A DNA stretch of 64,000 nt from Flavobacterium foetidum. Lineage in GTDB: Bacteria; Bacteroidota; Bacteroidia; Flavobacteriales; Flavobacteriaceae. The position numbers and the translations under genes were made by a program. The stretch is taken from contig NZ_SJTF01000005.1 of assembly GCF_004634245.1 (NCBI RefSeq), positions 62,001 to 126,000 of the forward strand, in the 5' to 3' direction. This document shows, in pieces, positions 44,027 through 54,100 of this stretch (position 1 is its first letter; every line of letters begins with the position of its first letter). The notes beneath the pieces were generated by a model. That model had not been told where the DNA came from. It ran no database searches and saw only the letters and a list, made by a program, of their open reading frames with translations.

Positions 44027-44950
44027 ATGAAATCGCTTGACTCCTTTTACAAAGACATAACCGAAGGCTCAACTGTTGAACCGAAATCTTTACTTCCGAA
44101 TGACATTCAGAAAGAAATCGGGCATTTTAATGTTTTTGACATAAAAGAACTACTCGAGCGCCTTCAAGGAAAGTCGGTTATGCCTTATGACAGGAGAGCT
44201 TACTACAAAATCAGCTTGATAAAAGGACACAACAGAGCCGAATATGCCGACAAAGTAATCGAAATCGAAAAACAAGGATTGTTATTTGCAACACCGAAAA
44301 TTCCGTACAATTATTTGCCTCAGGATACCAATCAAGGCGGACAATTTTGTGTTTTTACAAGTGAGTTTTTATCTAAAAACAAAAGCGGAATTGATTTGGA
44401 CGAACTGCCTATTTTTGCCGCAGACGGCTATCCTATTTTTCAATTATCTGATGAAGAGGTACAAGAAGTGGCTTTGATTTTCAATAAAATACAGAAAGAA
44501 ATCAATTCGGATTACCTCTACAAATACGATTTAATTAGAAATTATGTTGCTGAGTTGATTCACTTCGGACAAAAGTTACAGCCAATAAGCGCCTTATATT
44601 CCAAACACAATTCTGCTGCAAGAGTTTCCTCTCTATTTGCTGAATTGCTGGAAAGGCAATTCCCAATCGAATCGCCTCGTCAGCGTTTAGAATTAAGGAC
44701 TGCAAAAGATTTTGCAGCACGATTGTCTGTACACGTCAACCATTTAAATAAAGTATTAAAAGAAAACACCGGAAAAACCACCACCGAATTAATAAGCAAC
44801 CGACTGACAAACGAAGCCAAAATACTTTTAAGACAAACCGATTGGAACATTTCTGAAATTGCGTATTCACTCGGTTTTGAAGAACTAGCGCATTTCTCTA
44901 ATTTCTTTAAAAAGCAAACCTCTTTTACGCCTTTGGCTTTTAGGAGTTAG
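44027..44950 (+). CDS. AraC-family transcriptional regulator
   Basis: About 307 residues. The frame opens at a TTG (44003), but ATG 44027 (MKSLDSFYKDITEG) gives the usual N-terminus of this Bacteroidota subgroup. The N-terminal cupin-like sensor (MPYDRRAYYKISLIKGHNRAEYADK) is followed by the C-terminal HTH pair TAKDFAARLSVHVNHLNKVL and WNISEIAYSLGFEELAHFSN, then FFKKQTSFTPLAFR. It probably controls the short-chain dehydrogenase gene 320 bp downstream, an arrangement common for this regulator type (inference). Confidence 0.85.
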   Translation: MKSLDSFYKDITEGSTVEPKSLLPNDIQKEIGHFNVFDIKELLERLQGKSVMPYDRRAYYKISLIKGHNRAEYADKVIEIEKQGLLFATPKIPYNYLPQDTNQGGQFCVFTSEFLSKNKSGIDLDELPIFAADGYPIFQLSDEEVQEVALIFNKIQKEINSDYLYKYDLIRNYVAELIHFGQKLQPISALYSKHNSAARVSSLFAELLERQFPIESPRQRLELRTAKDFAARLSVHVNHLNKVLKENTGKTTTELISNRLTNEAKILLRQTDWNISEIAYSLGFEELAHFSNFFKKQTSFTPLAFRS

Positions 44951-44960
44951 TTTTTTTTTT

Positions 44961-45040
44961 GTTTCAAGTTTCAAGTTTCAAGTTTCAGGTTTCAAGTTTC
45001 AGGTTTCAAGTTTCATGTTTCATGTTTCAGGTTTCAGGTT
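44961..45040. repeat. Tandem 7-bp repeat (GTTTCAA/G type)
   Basis: About eleven near-perfect copies of a 7-mer (GTTTCAA, GTTTCAG, GTTTCAT variants) follow a run of ten T right after the AraC stop codon. Typical replication-slippage repeat. The rest of the gap to 45272 holds a -7-like box at 45170 and no gene. Confidence 0.85.
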
Positions 45041-45169
45041 CCGTAAACTTTGTCAAAGTTTGGAATTTGGAATTTAAAAATTGGCATTTCTCAACTGTGA
45101 ATTTCGTAACTGATTTGAATTTCGCAAACATCGATTTGATATTTACAATTCCCAGTCCCTCTTTGCTCC

Positions 45170-45177
45170 TACCTTTG
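45170..45177 (+). promoter_or_regulatory. Candidate -7 box of the SDR gene
   Basis: TACCTTTG matches TAnnTTTG. At 18 nt upstream there is TTC rather than TTG, so the -33 element is weak, consistent with dependence on an activator such as the AraC protein next door. Confidence 0.4.
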
Positions 45178-45272
45178 TCTTACTAAAAAGGGAACGAAAA
45201 AAATTCCACTCTACATTTCACTTTTTACAGATAACATTTTACAAATTACAAACAACAAAAACAATTACTAAA

Positions 45273-46037
45273 ATGGCAGTAAACACAAAAATAGCTTTAG
45301 TTACCGGAGGTAGCAGAGGTTTAGGGAAAAACATGGCGATTGCAATTGCAAAAAAAGGACTTGATGTAATCATCACGTATAACAGTAAAAAAGAAGAAGC
45401 CGACGCTGTAGTTTCAGAAATTGAAAGTTTAGGTCAAAAAGCAGTGGCGCTTCAATTAAATGTCGCTGCATCAGGAACTTTTGACTCTTTTTTTGAAACC
45501 GTAAAAACAGTTTTAAAGGACAGTTTTAAAACAGATAAATTCGACTTTTTGGTAAACAATGCAGGAATCGGAATTCATAATTCTTTTATAGGAACAACAG
45601 AAGCCGAATTTGACCAATTGACTAATATTCAATTCAAAGGACCGTTTTTCTTGACACAAAAAGGATTAAACGTAATGAATGACGGAGGCGGAATTGTAAA
45701 CATTTCTACAGGTTTAGCGAGATTTTCATTCCCAGGCTACGCTGCGTATGCTTCTATGAAAGGCGCAATTGAAACTTTGACGAAATATCAGGCCAAAGAA
45801 TTGGGCGCACGAAAAATTAGAGCAAACGTAGTGGCGCCCGGCGCAATCGAAACAGATTTTGGCGGCGGTGTTGTGCGCGATAACGAACAAATGAACCAGC
45901 AAATTGCTTCTGTGACCGCTTTAGGAAGAGTGGGTTTGCCAGATGATATTGGTGGCGTTGTTGCCTTCTTATGCACGGAAGACGCAAGATGGATAAACGC
46001 CCAAAGAATTGAAGCTTCTGGTGGAATGATGCTTTAA
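45273..46037 (+). CDS. Short-chain dehydrogenase/reductase (FabG-like SDR)
   Basis: 254 residues with a complete SDR set: TGGSRGLGKNMA (11-22) for NAD(P), NNAGIG, NISTGLARFSFPGYAAYASMKGA with the catalytic S, Y and K, and the PGAIETDFGGG loop. The substrate is unknown; the family includes many aldehyde and ketone reductases. It is preceded by an AraC regulator in the same direction. Confidence 0.88.
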   Translation: MAVNTKIALVTGGSRGLGKNMAIAIAKKGLDVIITYNSKKEEADAVVSEIESLGQKAVALQLNVAASGTFDSFFETVKTVLKDSFKTDKFDFLVNNAGIGIHNSFIGTTEAEFDQLTNIQFKGPFFLTQKGLNVMNDGGGIVNISTGLARFSFPGYAAYASMKGAIETLTKYQAKELGARKIRANVVAPGAIETDFGGGVVRDNEQMNQQIASVTALGRVGLPDDIGGVVAFLCTEDARWINAQRIEASGGMML

Positions 46038-46062
46038 TTTGTTTCAGGTTTAACCGCAACGA

Positions 46063-46320
46063 ACGCTAAGGTTTACGCAATGTTCGCAAAGTTTTCGCCA
46101 CAGATTATAAAGATTAAAAGGATTATAAAAAAATCTGCCAAATCTGCGTGAAAAAACTAGCGTCCCTAACGTAAACCTTTGCGCCCCTTGCGGTTAAAAA
46201 AACTTGGAAAGTTTAGCCACAGATTATAAAGATTAAAAGGATTCTAAAAAAATCTGCCAAATCTGCGTGAAAAAACTTAGCGCTCCTAGCGTAAACCTTA
46301 GCGCCCCTTGCGGTTAAAAA
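46063..46320. repeat. Two ~104-bp direct repeats with inverted end motif
   Basis: Copy 1 (46097-46200) and copy 2 (46216-46320) both run from GCCACAGATTATAAAGATT to CCCCTTGCGGTTAAAAA and differ at only a few positions. Ahead of them, CGCTAAGGTTTACGC (46064-46078) is the exact reverse complement of GCGTAAACCTTAGCG in copy 2, so the region can fold into a long stem. No coding frame. This is a dispersed-repeat-like element filling the gap after the SDR gene. Confidence 0.8.
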
Positions 46321-46362
46321 CAAAAAGAATAGAAACCTGAAACGAAGAAAACTCTAAAAACA

Positions 46363-46395
46363 AAACCCGATAAGCCATAAAAACTTATCGGGTTT
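46363..46395. terminator. Bidirectional intrinsic terminator
   Basis: AAACCCGATAAG (46363-46374) and CTTATCGGGTTT (46384-46395) are perfect 12-bp arms with a 9-nt loop, between the convergent SDR and PepSY-like genes. Confidence 0.85.
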
Positions 46396-46430
46396 GTCGT
46401 TTCAAATAAAATTTGAATTAGTAAGCAATC

Positions 46431-46889
46431 TTAATTTTTTTCGATGATTACATCAAAACCACCATTTTTATCAAACACTACATCGTAAAATCTGGAATCT
46501 TTTTCTATTCCAACTTCGTACGTAGTTTTGTTTTTATCGTTTACAACTACGGCGATTTCTTTAATTGCTTTGGCTGTATAATTTTTCTTTAAATAACTTT
46601 GTGCTTTTAGTGGCAATTGACTTAAAGGAATTTGCAGTTCATAAGCTTTCAAATTACCTAGATTGTCATACACAGCCAACGCTTTAGTTGTATTATTTAC
46701 ATTGTATTTTGCTTCGTATCGAATTTCATCATTGTCGTCTCCTACATATTCTTCAGACCAAACCGGTGTTTTGCCGGGATATTCTTTTTCAAAATTCATT
46801 CTCACTTTCTCGGGAGGCGTGACCACATTATTTTGTGCTGCTGAAAAGGCAGAGAAGCATAAAATCAATATCTGAAAAATATTTTTCAT
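46431..46889 (-). CDS. Secreted PepSY-like (beta-lactamase-inhibitor-like) protein
   Basis: The longer frame starts at 46976, but the ATG at 46887-46889 gives a proper signal peptide (MKNIFQILILCFSAFSAAQ), so about 152 residues. Two repeats of the PepSY-like fold are visible, each with an F-x-x-x-YPG or LKKNYT helix followed by strands (VRMNFEKEYPGKTPVWSEEY; AQSYLKKNYTAKAIKEIAVV, then TTYEVGIEKDSRFYDVVFD). Such proteins are periplasmic in Bacteroidota and of uncertain role. Single gene with its own terminator. Confidence 0.75.
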   Translation of the reverse strand: MKNIFQILILCFSAFSAAQNNVVTPPEKVRMNFEKEYPGKTPVWSEEYVGDDNDEIRYEAKYNVNNTTKALAVYDNLGNLKAYELQIPLSQLPLKAQSYLKKNYTAKAIKEIAVVVNDKNKTTYEVGIEKDSRFYDVVFDKNGGFDVIIEKN

Positions 46890-47057
46890 AACCGAAATTT
46901 CAAATTCCAAAAAGCATATTAAAAGTACAGTTTCTAAGTAAATAAAAAAATATTTTATAAGATTATTTTTACTCAAAAAATATTAAAAAAAATAATAGCC
47001 AATTCAGTAACAGGAATAAATAACGAACGTCTAAGAAAAAAGTAAAAAACCAAAAAC

Positions 47058-47774
47058 ATGAATCGCAACCAGACAAAATTTGAAAATTCACCACAATTCT
47101 ATGCTCGCCTTGGAGGGGTGCTCTACCTGTTAATCATTATAGCTGGATTTTTTTCTGAGACATTTGTACGAAATAAATTAGTTGTTTCTGGAGATGTTGC
47201 CGCAACTGCATCAAACATTGTAGACAATCAACTTTTATGGAATATCGGAATTTCAGCCGATTTGATTATGCAAATCCTTGATTTGCCTGTCATGATTATT
47301 CTTTATTTTCTGTTGAGACCTGTAAGCAAAAAACTCGCTTTATTAAATTTGTCATTCAACCTTATACAGACAGCTGTTTTAGTTGCCAATAAACTTAATC
47401 TTTTTGCCGCTTTATTTTTTCTAGGAGATACAGAATACTTAAAATCTTTTAGTCAAGAACAGCTTCAAACCTTATCTTATCTTTCTATCAAATTACACAA
47501 TATCGGATTTGGAGTTGGTCTTATCTTTTTTGGATTTGTCTGCTTGATTGAAGGTTATCTCATTTTTAAATCGGGTTATTTACCCAAAATACTTGCCTTG
47601 TTAATGAGTATCGCAGGGTTCTGTTATCTAATCAATAGTTTTGCCTTGATTTTGGCGCCTCAGTTTTCGCACATTGTGTTATTGTTGCCCTGTTTAATCG
47701 CAGAACTGGCATTGAGTTTGTGGCTAATCTGCAAAGGTGTGAATTTGAAAATCTGGAAAAAAAAACAGCAATAG
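47058..47774 (+). CDS. DUF4386-family integral membrane protein
   Basis: 238 residues with about six hydrophobic segments. It starts with ARLGGVLYLLIIIAGFFSETFVRNKLVVSGDVAATASNI, which is the signature N-terminus of DUF4386. It also has SFNLIQTAVLVANKL and GFGVGLIFFGFVCLIEGYLIFKSGYLPK. Members are widespread inner-membrane proteins of unknown function. Monocistronic. Confidence 0.8.
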   Translation: MNRNQTKFENSPQFYARLGGVLYLLIIIAGFFSETFVRNKLVVSGDVAATASNIVDNQLLWNIGISADLIMQILDLPVMIILYFLLRPVSKKLALLNLSFNLIQTAVLVANKLNLFAALFFLGDTEYLKSFSQEQLQTLSYLSIKLHNIGFGVGLIFFGFVCLIEGYLIFKSGYLPKILALLMSIAGFCYLINSFALILAPQFSHIVLLLPCLIAELALSLWLICKGVNLKIWKKKQQ

Positions 47775-47790
47775 AATCTCTAAAAAATAA

Positions 47791-47816
47791 AAGCCTGACA
47801 ATTATCTGTCAGGCTT
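47791..47816. terminator. Bidirectional intrinsic terminator
   Basis: AAGCCTGACA (47791-47800), 6-nt loop, TGTCAGGCTT (47807-47816). It serves the DUF4386 gene and the convergent LytTR gene. Confidence 0.82.
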
Positions 47817-47859
47817 TCTACTGAAATAATGAATTAGTAAGCACTCTTTAGTTTCCAGT

Positions 47860-48555
47860 TTACTTTTTCAACCTATCGGTTAATTCTCTTTTATAAGTAA
47901 TTCCGATTGGAAGTTTTTCGTTCTTAATTACCAGAAAATCTTTCTCCGTCAAATCAATTTTATCCAAAGCGACAATATAAGATTTATGAATTCGGACAAA
48001 ATTCTTTTCAGGAAGGCATTTTTCTAATTCTGTTGTTGTAATTGAGGCAAGATAGGTTCGTTTTAAAGTATGCAGTTTTACGTAATTTCCGAAACTCTGT
48101 GCATACAAAAGCTGATCGAGTTCGATATCCATTACATAACCGTCTACTTTCACAGAAATTGTATTTACTTCTTCTTCAATTTTGACTTTTGTGGCTTCTG
48201 AGGCAAAAAAGCGGTCGATTGCTTTTAAGAATCTCGGAAAATAGATGGGTTTCAGCAAATAATCTATCACGCCATAATCGTAACTCTCCAAAGCAAATTC
48301 GGAGTAGGCCGTTGTTAAGACCGTTTTCGGGTGATTCGGAATAATCTTTAGCAGTTCCATTCCTGAAATCTCTGGCATATTAATATCCAAAAACATCAAA
48401 TCGACAGTGTTTTCGCGAAGATAATTCATCGCTTCAATTCCGTTATAACCTTGAAAAACCAATTCCAATTGCGGATTCTGCTTGATGTAATTGGCTAATA
48501 CATAATGCGCTGCCGGTTCGTCGTCTACTATAATGCATTTTTTGGTTTCTCTCAT
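47860..48555 (-). CDS. LytTR-family response regulator
   Basis: 231 residues. The receiver has acidic residues D11-D12, phosphoacceptor D57 (LMFLDINMPEISG) and a lysine in YLLKPIYFPRF. The C-terminal ~95 residues are a LytTR DNA-binding domain (ISVKVDGYVMDIELDQLLYAQS, YVKLHTLKRTYLAS, FVRIHKSYIVALDKI). It overlaps the kinase gene by 4 bp (ATGA-type junction), a firm sign of translational coupling. The divergent efflux operon at 49765 is a plausible target (inference). Confidence 0.92.
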   Translation of the reverse strand: MRETKKCIIVDDEPAAHYVLANYIKQNPQLELVFQGYNGIEAMNYLRENTVDLMFLDINMPEISGMELLKIIPNHPKTVLTTAYSEFALESYDYGVIDYLLKPIYFPRFLKAIDRFFASEATKVKIEEEVNTISVKVDGYVMDIELDQLLYAQSFGNYVKLHTLKRTYLASITTTELEKCLPEKNFVRIHKSYIVALDKIDLTEKDFLVIKNEKLPIGITYKRELTDRLKK

Positions 48556-49589
48556 CCTACAAACTTTTTAAGCTGTATTTCTAAATCGACCACATACGTT
48601 TGCTTATCATCCTGAATGTCTAATTTATAGTCTTTTCCATAAATTAAATTCAGACGTTCAATGGTGTTTTTTAAACCTATTTTTGTAGAAATCACATCAG
48701 TTTTCTTCGGAATAGAATTTTCTGCATGAAGATGCAACAATCCGTTTTCGACTGTAATATTGATTTTCACAAAACATTTTTCGATTGCACAAGTTCCGTG
48801 TTTAAAAGCATTCTCAATAAATGCAATTAAAAGCATTGGCGAAATTTTGTAGGTGTAATCTTTGTCTACTGTATTTTCAAATGTAATTTCGCAGCGATAG
48901 CCAACACGCTCCTTCTCAAGCTGTACATAACTGTTTATGAACTCTAATTCGTCTTCTAAAGATACAAATTGCTTGGCGTTGCTTTCTAATTGGTAACGCA
49001 TTAACTGCGAAACTTTCATAATCAAATCGGGCGTTCTGTCCGGAAATTCCAAACTAATTCCGTAAAGCGTATTAAAGGTATTAAACAAAAAATGCGGATT
49101 TAATTGTCCTCTCAAAGAATTCAACTGCATTTGATTGAACAATAAAGCCGCATCAGTCTGTTTTCGGTGAATGCGATAAAACTTAAACACAATAATCGGA
49201 CTCAAAATGCAGACCAACGTTCCTAACACGCTCGCCAACTGGTAGGCATAACTCCTTTGATGCGAGTTTTGGTACAGATGACATTTCGCAAACATATCCA
49301 TCATTGTAATTTCGTACAGCAATACAGAAAAAACAAAAACTCCGAAAAGCGTCAGAACAAGGTATGTGAAAGGTTTATTGGATTTGAATAATATCGGAAG
49401 CAGGAAAAAACGATTGAACTGCGCGTGCATATACAAAATGCAGTAAAAAAATACCCCCATCAATATTGATGTGAATGAACTGATCAGCATCCAATCATTT
49501 TTTAAGGTATATATGGTAAAGGAGAAAAGGATAACCGCCACTTCTTGCCACCATTTGTTATCCAGTATGTTATCAATTCTTTTGTTCAT
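48552..49589 (-). CDS. LytS/YehU-type membrane sensor histidine kinase
   Basis: 345 residues. Four hydrophobic segments in the first ~135 residues form the sensor. The kinase module is of the His_kinase (PF06580-type) class, with the phosphoacceptor in LRGQLNPHFLFNTFNTLYG and the ATP-binding segment ISPMLLIAFIENAFKHG, ending in KIGLKNTIERLNLIYG. It pairs with the LytTR regulator that overlaps its 3' end. Together with the divergent OMF-RND-MFP genes this looks like a sensor-regulated efflux module. Confidence 0.9.
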   Translation of the reverse strand: MNKRIDNILDNKWWQEVAVILFSFTIYTLKNDWMLISSFTSILMGVFFYCILYMHAQFNRFFLLPILFKSNKPFTYLVLTLFGVFVFSVLLYEITMMDMFAKCHLYQNSHQRSYAYQLASVLGTLVCILSPIIVFKFYRIHRKQTDAALLFNQMQLNSLRGQLNPHFLFNTFNTLYGISLEFPDRTPDLIMKVSQLMRYQLESNAKQFVSLEDELEFINSYVQLEKERVGYRCEITFENTVDKDYTYKISPMLLIAFIENAFKHGTCAIEKCFVKINITVENGLLHLHAENSIPKKTDVISTKIGLKNTIERLNLIYGKDYKLDIQDDKQTYVVDLEIQLKKFVG

Positions 49590-49719
49590 TCTTAATTCTG
49601 AAATAGTTTACAAAGTACGAACAAATATTTAATTAATTTTTTCAAAAAATGACCAATTCAATTCGTCATTTACTAGTGCAGTACATCACTAAAGATGACT
49701 TTTATCAGCGTAAGAGAAA

Positions 49720-49727
49720 TAAATTTG
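49720..49727 (+). promoter_or_regulatory. Candidate -7 box of the efflux operon
   Basis: TAAATTTG matches TAnnTTTG, 37 nt before the start codon. No TTG at 17-20 nt upstream, consistent with an activator-dependent promoter. Confidence 0.35.
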
Positions 49728-49764
49728 TTTCATCAAAAACTATTTTATATCACACCTTGAGTTT

Positions 49765-51150
49765 ATGTATTTCAAAAAAATTACCATTTTATTTTTATTG
49801 ATTTTCGCCTCAACCGGTTATGCTCAAACCCTGTCTCTTAAAGAAGCCATAAAGATAGGTCTTGAAAACTACGGTTCTATTCGGGCAAAAAACAATTACA
49901 CCAATGCATCCAAAGAAACTCTAAAACAATCTCGCCGTGATTACTTGCCAAACCTGAATTTATCGGCACAGCAGGATTACGGAACTGTAAACGGACAAAA
50001 CGGGCCACTTTACGGATTTGGAGGTTTAGGAGTTGCTTCGTCTGGACTGCCGCTTCCCGATCAAAACTGGAATTCTGCATTTGGAGCGCTTTATTTAGTC
50101 AACATGAACTGGGATTTTTTCACTTTCGGAAAGGCAAAGGAAAAAATCAATTTATCTAAAATTGACGTTCAGGCCAAAGAAAAAGATTTGCAACAAGAGA
50201 AATTCCAGCAAGAAATCAAAATTTCGGCCGCTTATCTGAATTTATTGGCCAGCCAGAGATTACTGATTTCGCAGCAAAAAAACCTAGACCGCGCCGAAGT
50301 TTTCAAAAAAACCGCTGCGGCAAGAGTTAAAAACGGGTTATTGGCTGGTGTCGATTCGACATTGGCTACTGCAGAAGTTTCTAAAGCCAAAATCGCATTA
50401 AATCTTGCTAAAAACTTCGTTAAGGAACAAAACAACAAATTGGTCGATTTAATGGGCGTTGCACCACAGGATTTTGTTGCCGACACACTTTTTGTTACTC
50501 AGATTCCGAAAGAATTGATTACAAAAGAAACTGCAACAGACAGTCTTCACCCTTTATTACAATTATATAAAACCCGAATCGATTACAGCAATCAGCAAGT
50601 TAAATTGTATAAGAGATTTTATTACCCAACGATGAGCGCTTTTGGAGTTTTGCAAACCAGAGCTTCAGGGTTTGATTCTTCGTACGCCACCAATCAAAAT
50701 GCTTTTACGAGAAATTATTGGGACGGTGTAAATCCCGATCGTACCAACTACTTGATTGGAGTCGGAATTACGTGGAATCTGACCACACCTTTTCGTTCAA
50801 GCAAACAAGTTAGCGCTCAAAAATTTGTTTCTCAAGCCATCCAAGAAGAATACAATCAGGCAGATAGAGAATTGAAATCGCAGCTCAATTTTGCCGAAGA
50901 TAAAATCAGAATTACTTTGGAGAACTACGCCGAAGCGCCAATTCAGGTCGAAGCCGCGAAAAGAGCTTATATTCAAAAATCGACCTTATACAAAAACGGC
51001 TTAACCGATTTGACCGACTTAACACAAACGATGTATGTATTAAATCGTGCTGAAATCGACCGAGATATTGTCAATAATAATGTGTGGCAGTCCTATTTAT
51101 TGAAAGTCGCTGCAACAGGAAATTTTGACTTATTTATAAATGAATTTTAA
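49765..51150 (+). CDS. TolC-family outer-membrane efflux protein
   Basis: 461 residues with signal peptide MYFKKITILFLLIFASTGYAQ. Two repeated coiled-coil OEP segments are seen: SLKEAIKIGLENYGSIRAKN ... ETLKQSRRDYLPNLNLSAQ and QAAKRAYIQKS-like repeats near the end. It forms the outer-membrane channel of the tripartite pump encoded with the RND transporter 12 bp downstream. Confidence 0.9.
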   Translation: MYFKKITILFLLIFASTGYAQTLSLKEAIKIGLENYGSIRAKNNYTNASKETLKQSRRDYLPNLNLSAQQDYGTVNGQNGPLYGFGGLGVASSGLPLPDQNWNSAFGALYLVNMNWDFFTFGKAKEKINLSKIDVQAKEKDLQQEKFQQEIKISAAYLNLLASQRLLISQQKNLDRAEVFKKTAAARVKNGLLAGVDSTLATAEVSKAKIALNLAKNFVKEQNNKLVDLMGVAPQDFVADTLFVTQIPKELITKETATDSLHPLLQLYKTRIDYSNQQVKLYKRFYYPTMSAFGVLQTRASGFDSSYATNQNAFTRNYWDGVNPDRTNYLIGVGITWNLTTPFRSSKQVSAQKFVSQAIQEEYNQADRELKSQLNFAEDKIRITLENYAEAPIQVEAAKRAYIQKSTLYKNGLTDLTDLTQTMYVLNRAEIDRDIVNNNVWQSYLLKVAATGNFDLFINEF

Positions 51151-51162
51151 TTATAAATCCTA

Positions 51163-54100
51163 ATGAATTTAATACGTTTTGCACTCCGCAAACCCATTTC
51201 CATTTTAGTACTGGTTGCGGGTCTATTTTTCTTCGGAATCGGTGCCATCAAAGACATTAAGGTAGACATTTTACCCAAAATGAATTTGCCGGTTATCTAT
51301 ATCGCGCACCCGTTTGGAGGTTATACGCCAGACCAGATGGAAGCCTATTTTGCCAAAAACTACGTAAACGTTTTGCCTTTCTCAAACGGTATCAAATCGG
51401 TAGAAACCAAAAATATTCAGGGGTTAATGATTATGAAATTAACCTATTACGAAGGAACTAATATGGCGCAAGCTGCAGCCGAGTTAAGTGCGCTTTCCAA
51501 CAGAATCCAAGCGGTTTTCCCCCCGGGAACGCAACCGCCGTTTATCATTCGTTTTGATGCTTCTTCGCTGCCGATCGGACAATTGGTTTTGAGCAGTAAA
51601 ATACGTTCCAATAATGAATTGCAGGATTTAGCCAACGTTTATGTTCGTGCTTCGTTTACTTCGATTCCTGGTTTATTGTCTCCGGCGCCCTTCGGCGGAA
51701 GCCCAAGAACAATCGAGATCAACGTAGATCCAGACTTGTTGCGTTCGCACAATATGACACCAGACCAAATCGTAGAAGCGATTCGTTTGAACAACCAAAC
51801 GGCTCCGTCTGGAAACGTTCGTATGGGCGACAAAAACTATATTACGCCAACCAACAACACGATTAAAGAAATTAAAGACTTTGAACAGATTCCGATTTTC
51901 AAAGGCGGTGTTCAGAACTTAAAACTAGGCGATGTTGCGTCTGTAAAAGACGGTGCCGATATTACGGCAGGTTATGCTTTGGTAAACGGAAAACGTTCGG
52001 TTTACATCAGTATTGCAAAAGCGGGAGATGCTTCGACTTGGGATGTGGTTCAGAAATTGAAGAAAGAATTGCCTAAAATTCAAAGCACGCTTCCAGAAGA
52101 CGTAAACATTACGTACGAATTTGATCAATCGGTTTATGTAACCAACTCGGTTAAAAGTTTGATTACTGAGGGAATTATCGGTGCGGTTTTGACCGGATTA
52201 ATGGTAATGCTTTTCCTTGGGGACCGTCGTGCGGCTTTGATTGTGATCATGACGATTCCGATTTCGATCATTTCAGGAGTTTTATTCCTGAAATTATTCG
52301 GCCAAACAATCAACTTGATGTCTTTATCAGGATTGGCACTTGCGATTGGTATTTTGGTGGACGAAAGTACCGTAACCATCGAGAATATCCACCAGCATCT
52401 CGATATGGGAAAACCAAAAGCACTCGCCATTTGGGATGCCTGTCAAGAAATCGCTTTGCCTAAATTATTGATCTTGCTTTGTATTTTGGCCGTATTCGCA
52501 CCAGCGTTTACTATGGTTGGTATTCCAGGAGCGTTGTTTTTGCCGTTGGCATTAGCAATTGGATTCTCAATGGTGATTTCATTCTTGCTTTCGCAGACAT
52601 TTGTACCCGTAATGGCCAACTGGATGATGAAAGGACATGACAAACACGAACATGGTCCAGAAATTACAGACGATGAAGCCGAATTTAACGATTGTGGCCT
52701 AACACCTGAATCTGAGCAAAATCTGATTAGTCAGAAAAAGGAAATGGTTGAAAGAGAAGATTTTAACAACGACGGAAAAATAAGTGCTTTTGAGCGATTC
52801 AGAAATCGTTTCATGCGAACTTTAGACCGATTGTTTGTGCATAAAAAAGCGACGAGTATTGTTTATTTGGTTTGCGCCACTGTTTTGGCGGTAGTCTTGA
52901 TTACGTTTATCGGAAAAGACGTTTTCCCAAAAACCAACTCGAGTCAGTTTCAATTGAGAATGCGTGCTGTTGAAGGAACTCGTTTGGAAAGAACAGAAGA
53001 ACAAGCCCGAATTGTTTTAAAAGAAATTGAGAAAAAAGTCGGAAAAGAGCATATCGGAATTTCGTCTGTATATGTGGGACAACACCCTTCTCTATTCTCA
53101 ATCAACCCGATTTACTTGTTTATGGCAGGTTCTCACGAGGCTGTTTTTCAGGTAAGTTTGAAAGATTATCACGCCGATATGGACGAGTTTAAAGATGACT
53201 TACGTGCGAGAATCAAAAAGGTATTGCCAGACACTAAAGTTTCTTTTGAGCCAATCGAATTGACAGATAAAGTGTTAAGCCAAGGTTCTCCTACTCCAAT
53301 CGAAATTCGAGTGGCCGGAAAAGACAAAAAACGAAATGAATTGTACGCAACTCAAATCGTAGAAAAACTAAAAGCGATTTCGTATTTCAGAGATGTGCAG
53401 ATTGGGCAGCCAATTCATTATCCGGCTATGAACATTGATATCGACAGAACACGAGCGGCCGAATTGGGAGTTGATATGAATGATATTTCGCGTTCGCTTG
53501 TAGCTTCAACCTCATCTTCTCGTTATACCGAAAAAAATAACTGGGTTGATGAAAAAGCAGGATTATCGTATTCCGTTCAAGTTCAAGTGCCGTTGAACAA
53601 AATGAAAAGCAAAACCGATATCGGAGAAATTCCGGTATTAAAAAACTCCCTTCGTCCTGTATTGAGCGACGTTGCCAAAATTACACCAGGTTTTGTAAGC
53701 GGTGAAAATGACAATTTAGGGGCCATGCCGTACATTACCGTTACTGCCAACATCAACCAGACCGATTTAGGAACGGCTTCAAAAGATGTGAGCAAAACAA
53801 TTAGTTCTCTTGGCGAATTGCCTCGTGGTTTGTTTATCACGCCAATCGGACTAAGTACTGTACTGACAGAAACATTAAGCAGTTTACAAACGGGGTTATT
53901 GGTTGCCGTCTTCGTAATCTTCTTAATGTTGGCCGCTAATTTCCAATCGTTCAAAGTTTCGTTGGTGATTTTAACGACAGTTCCTGCGGTAGTTTTAGGC
54001 GCTTTATTAATGCTGACGATTACGGGTTCAACGCTGAATCTGCAATCGTATATGGGAATCATCATGTCGGTTGGGGTTTCTATCGCCAATGCGGTACTTT

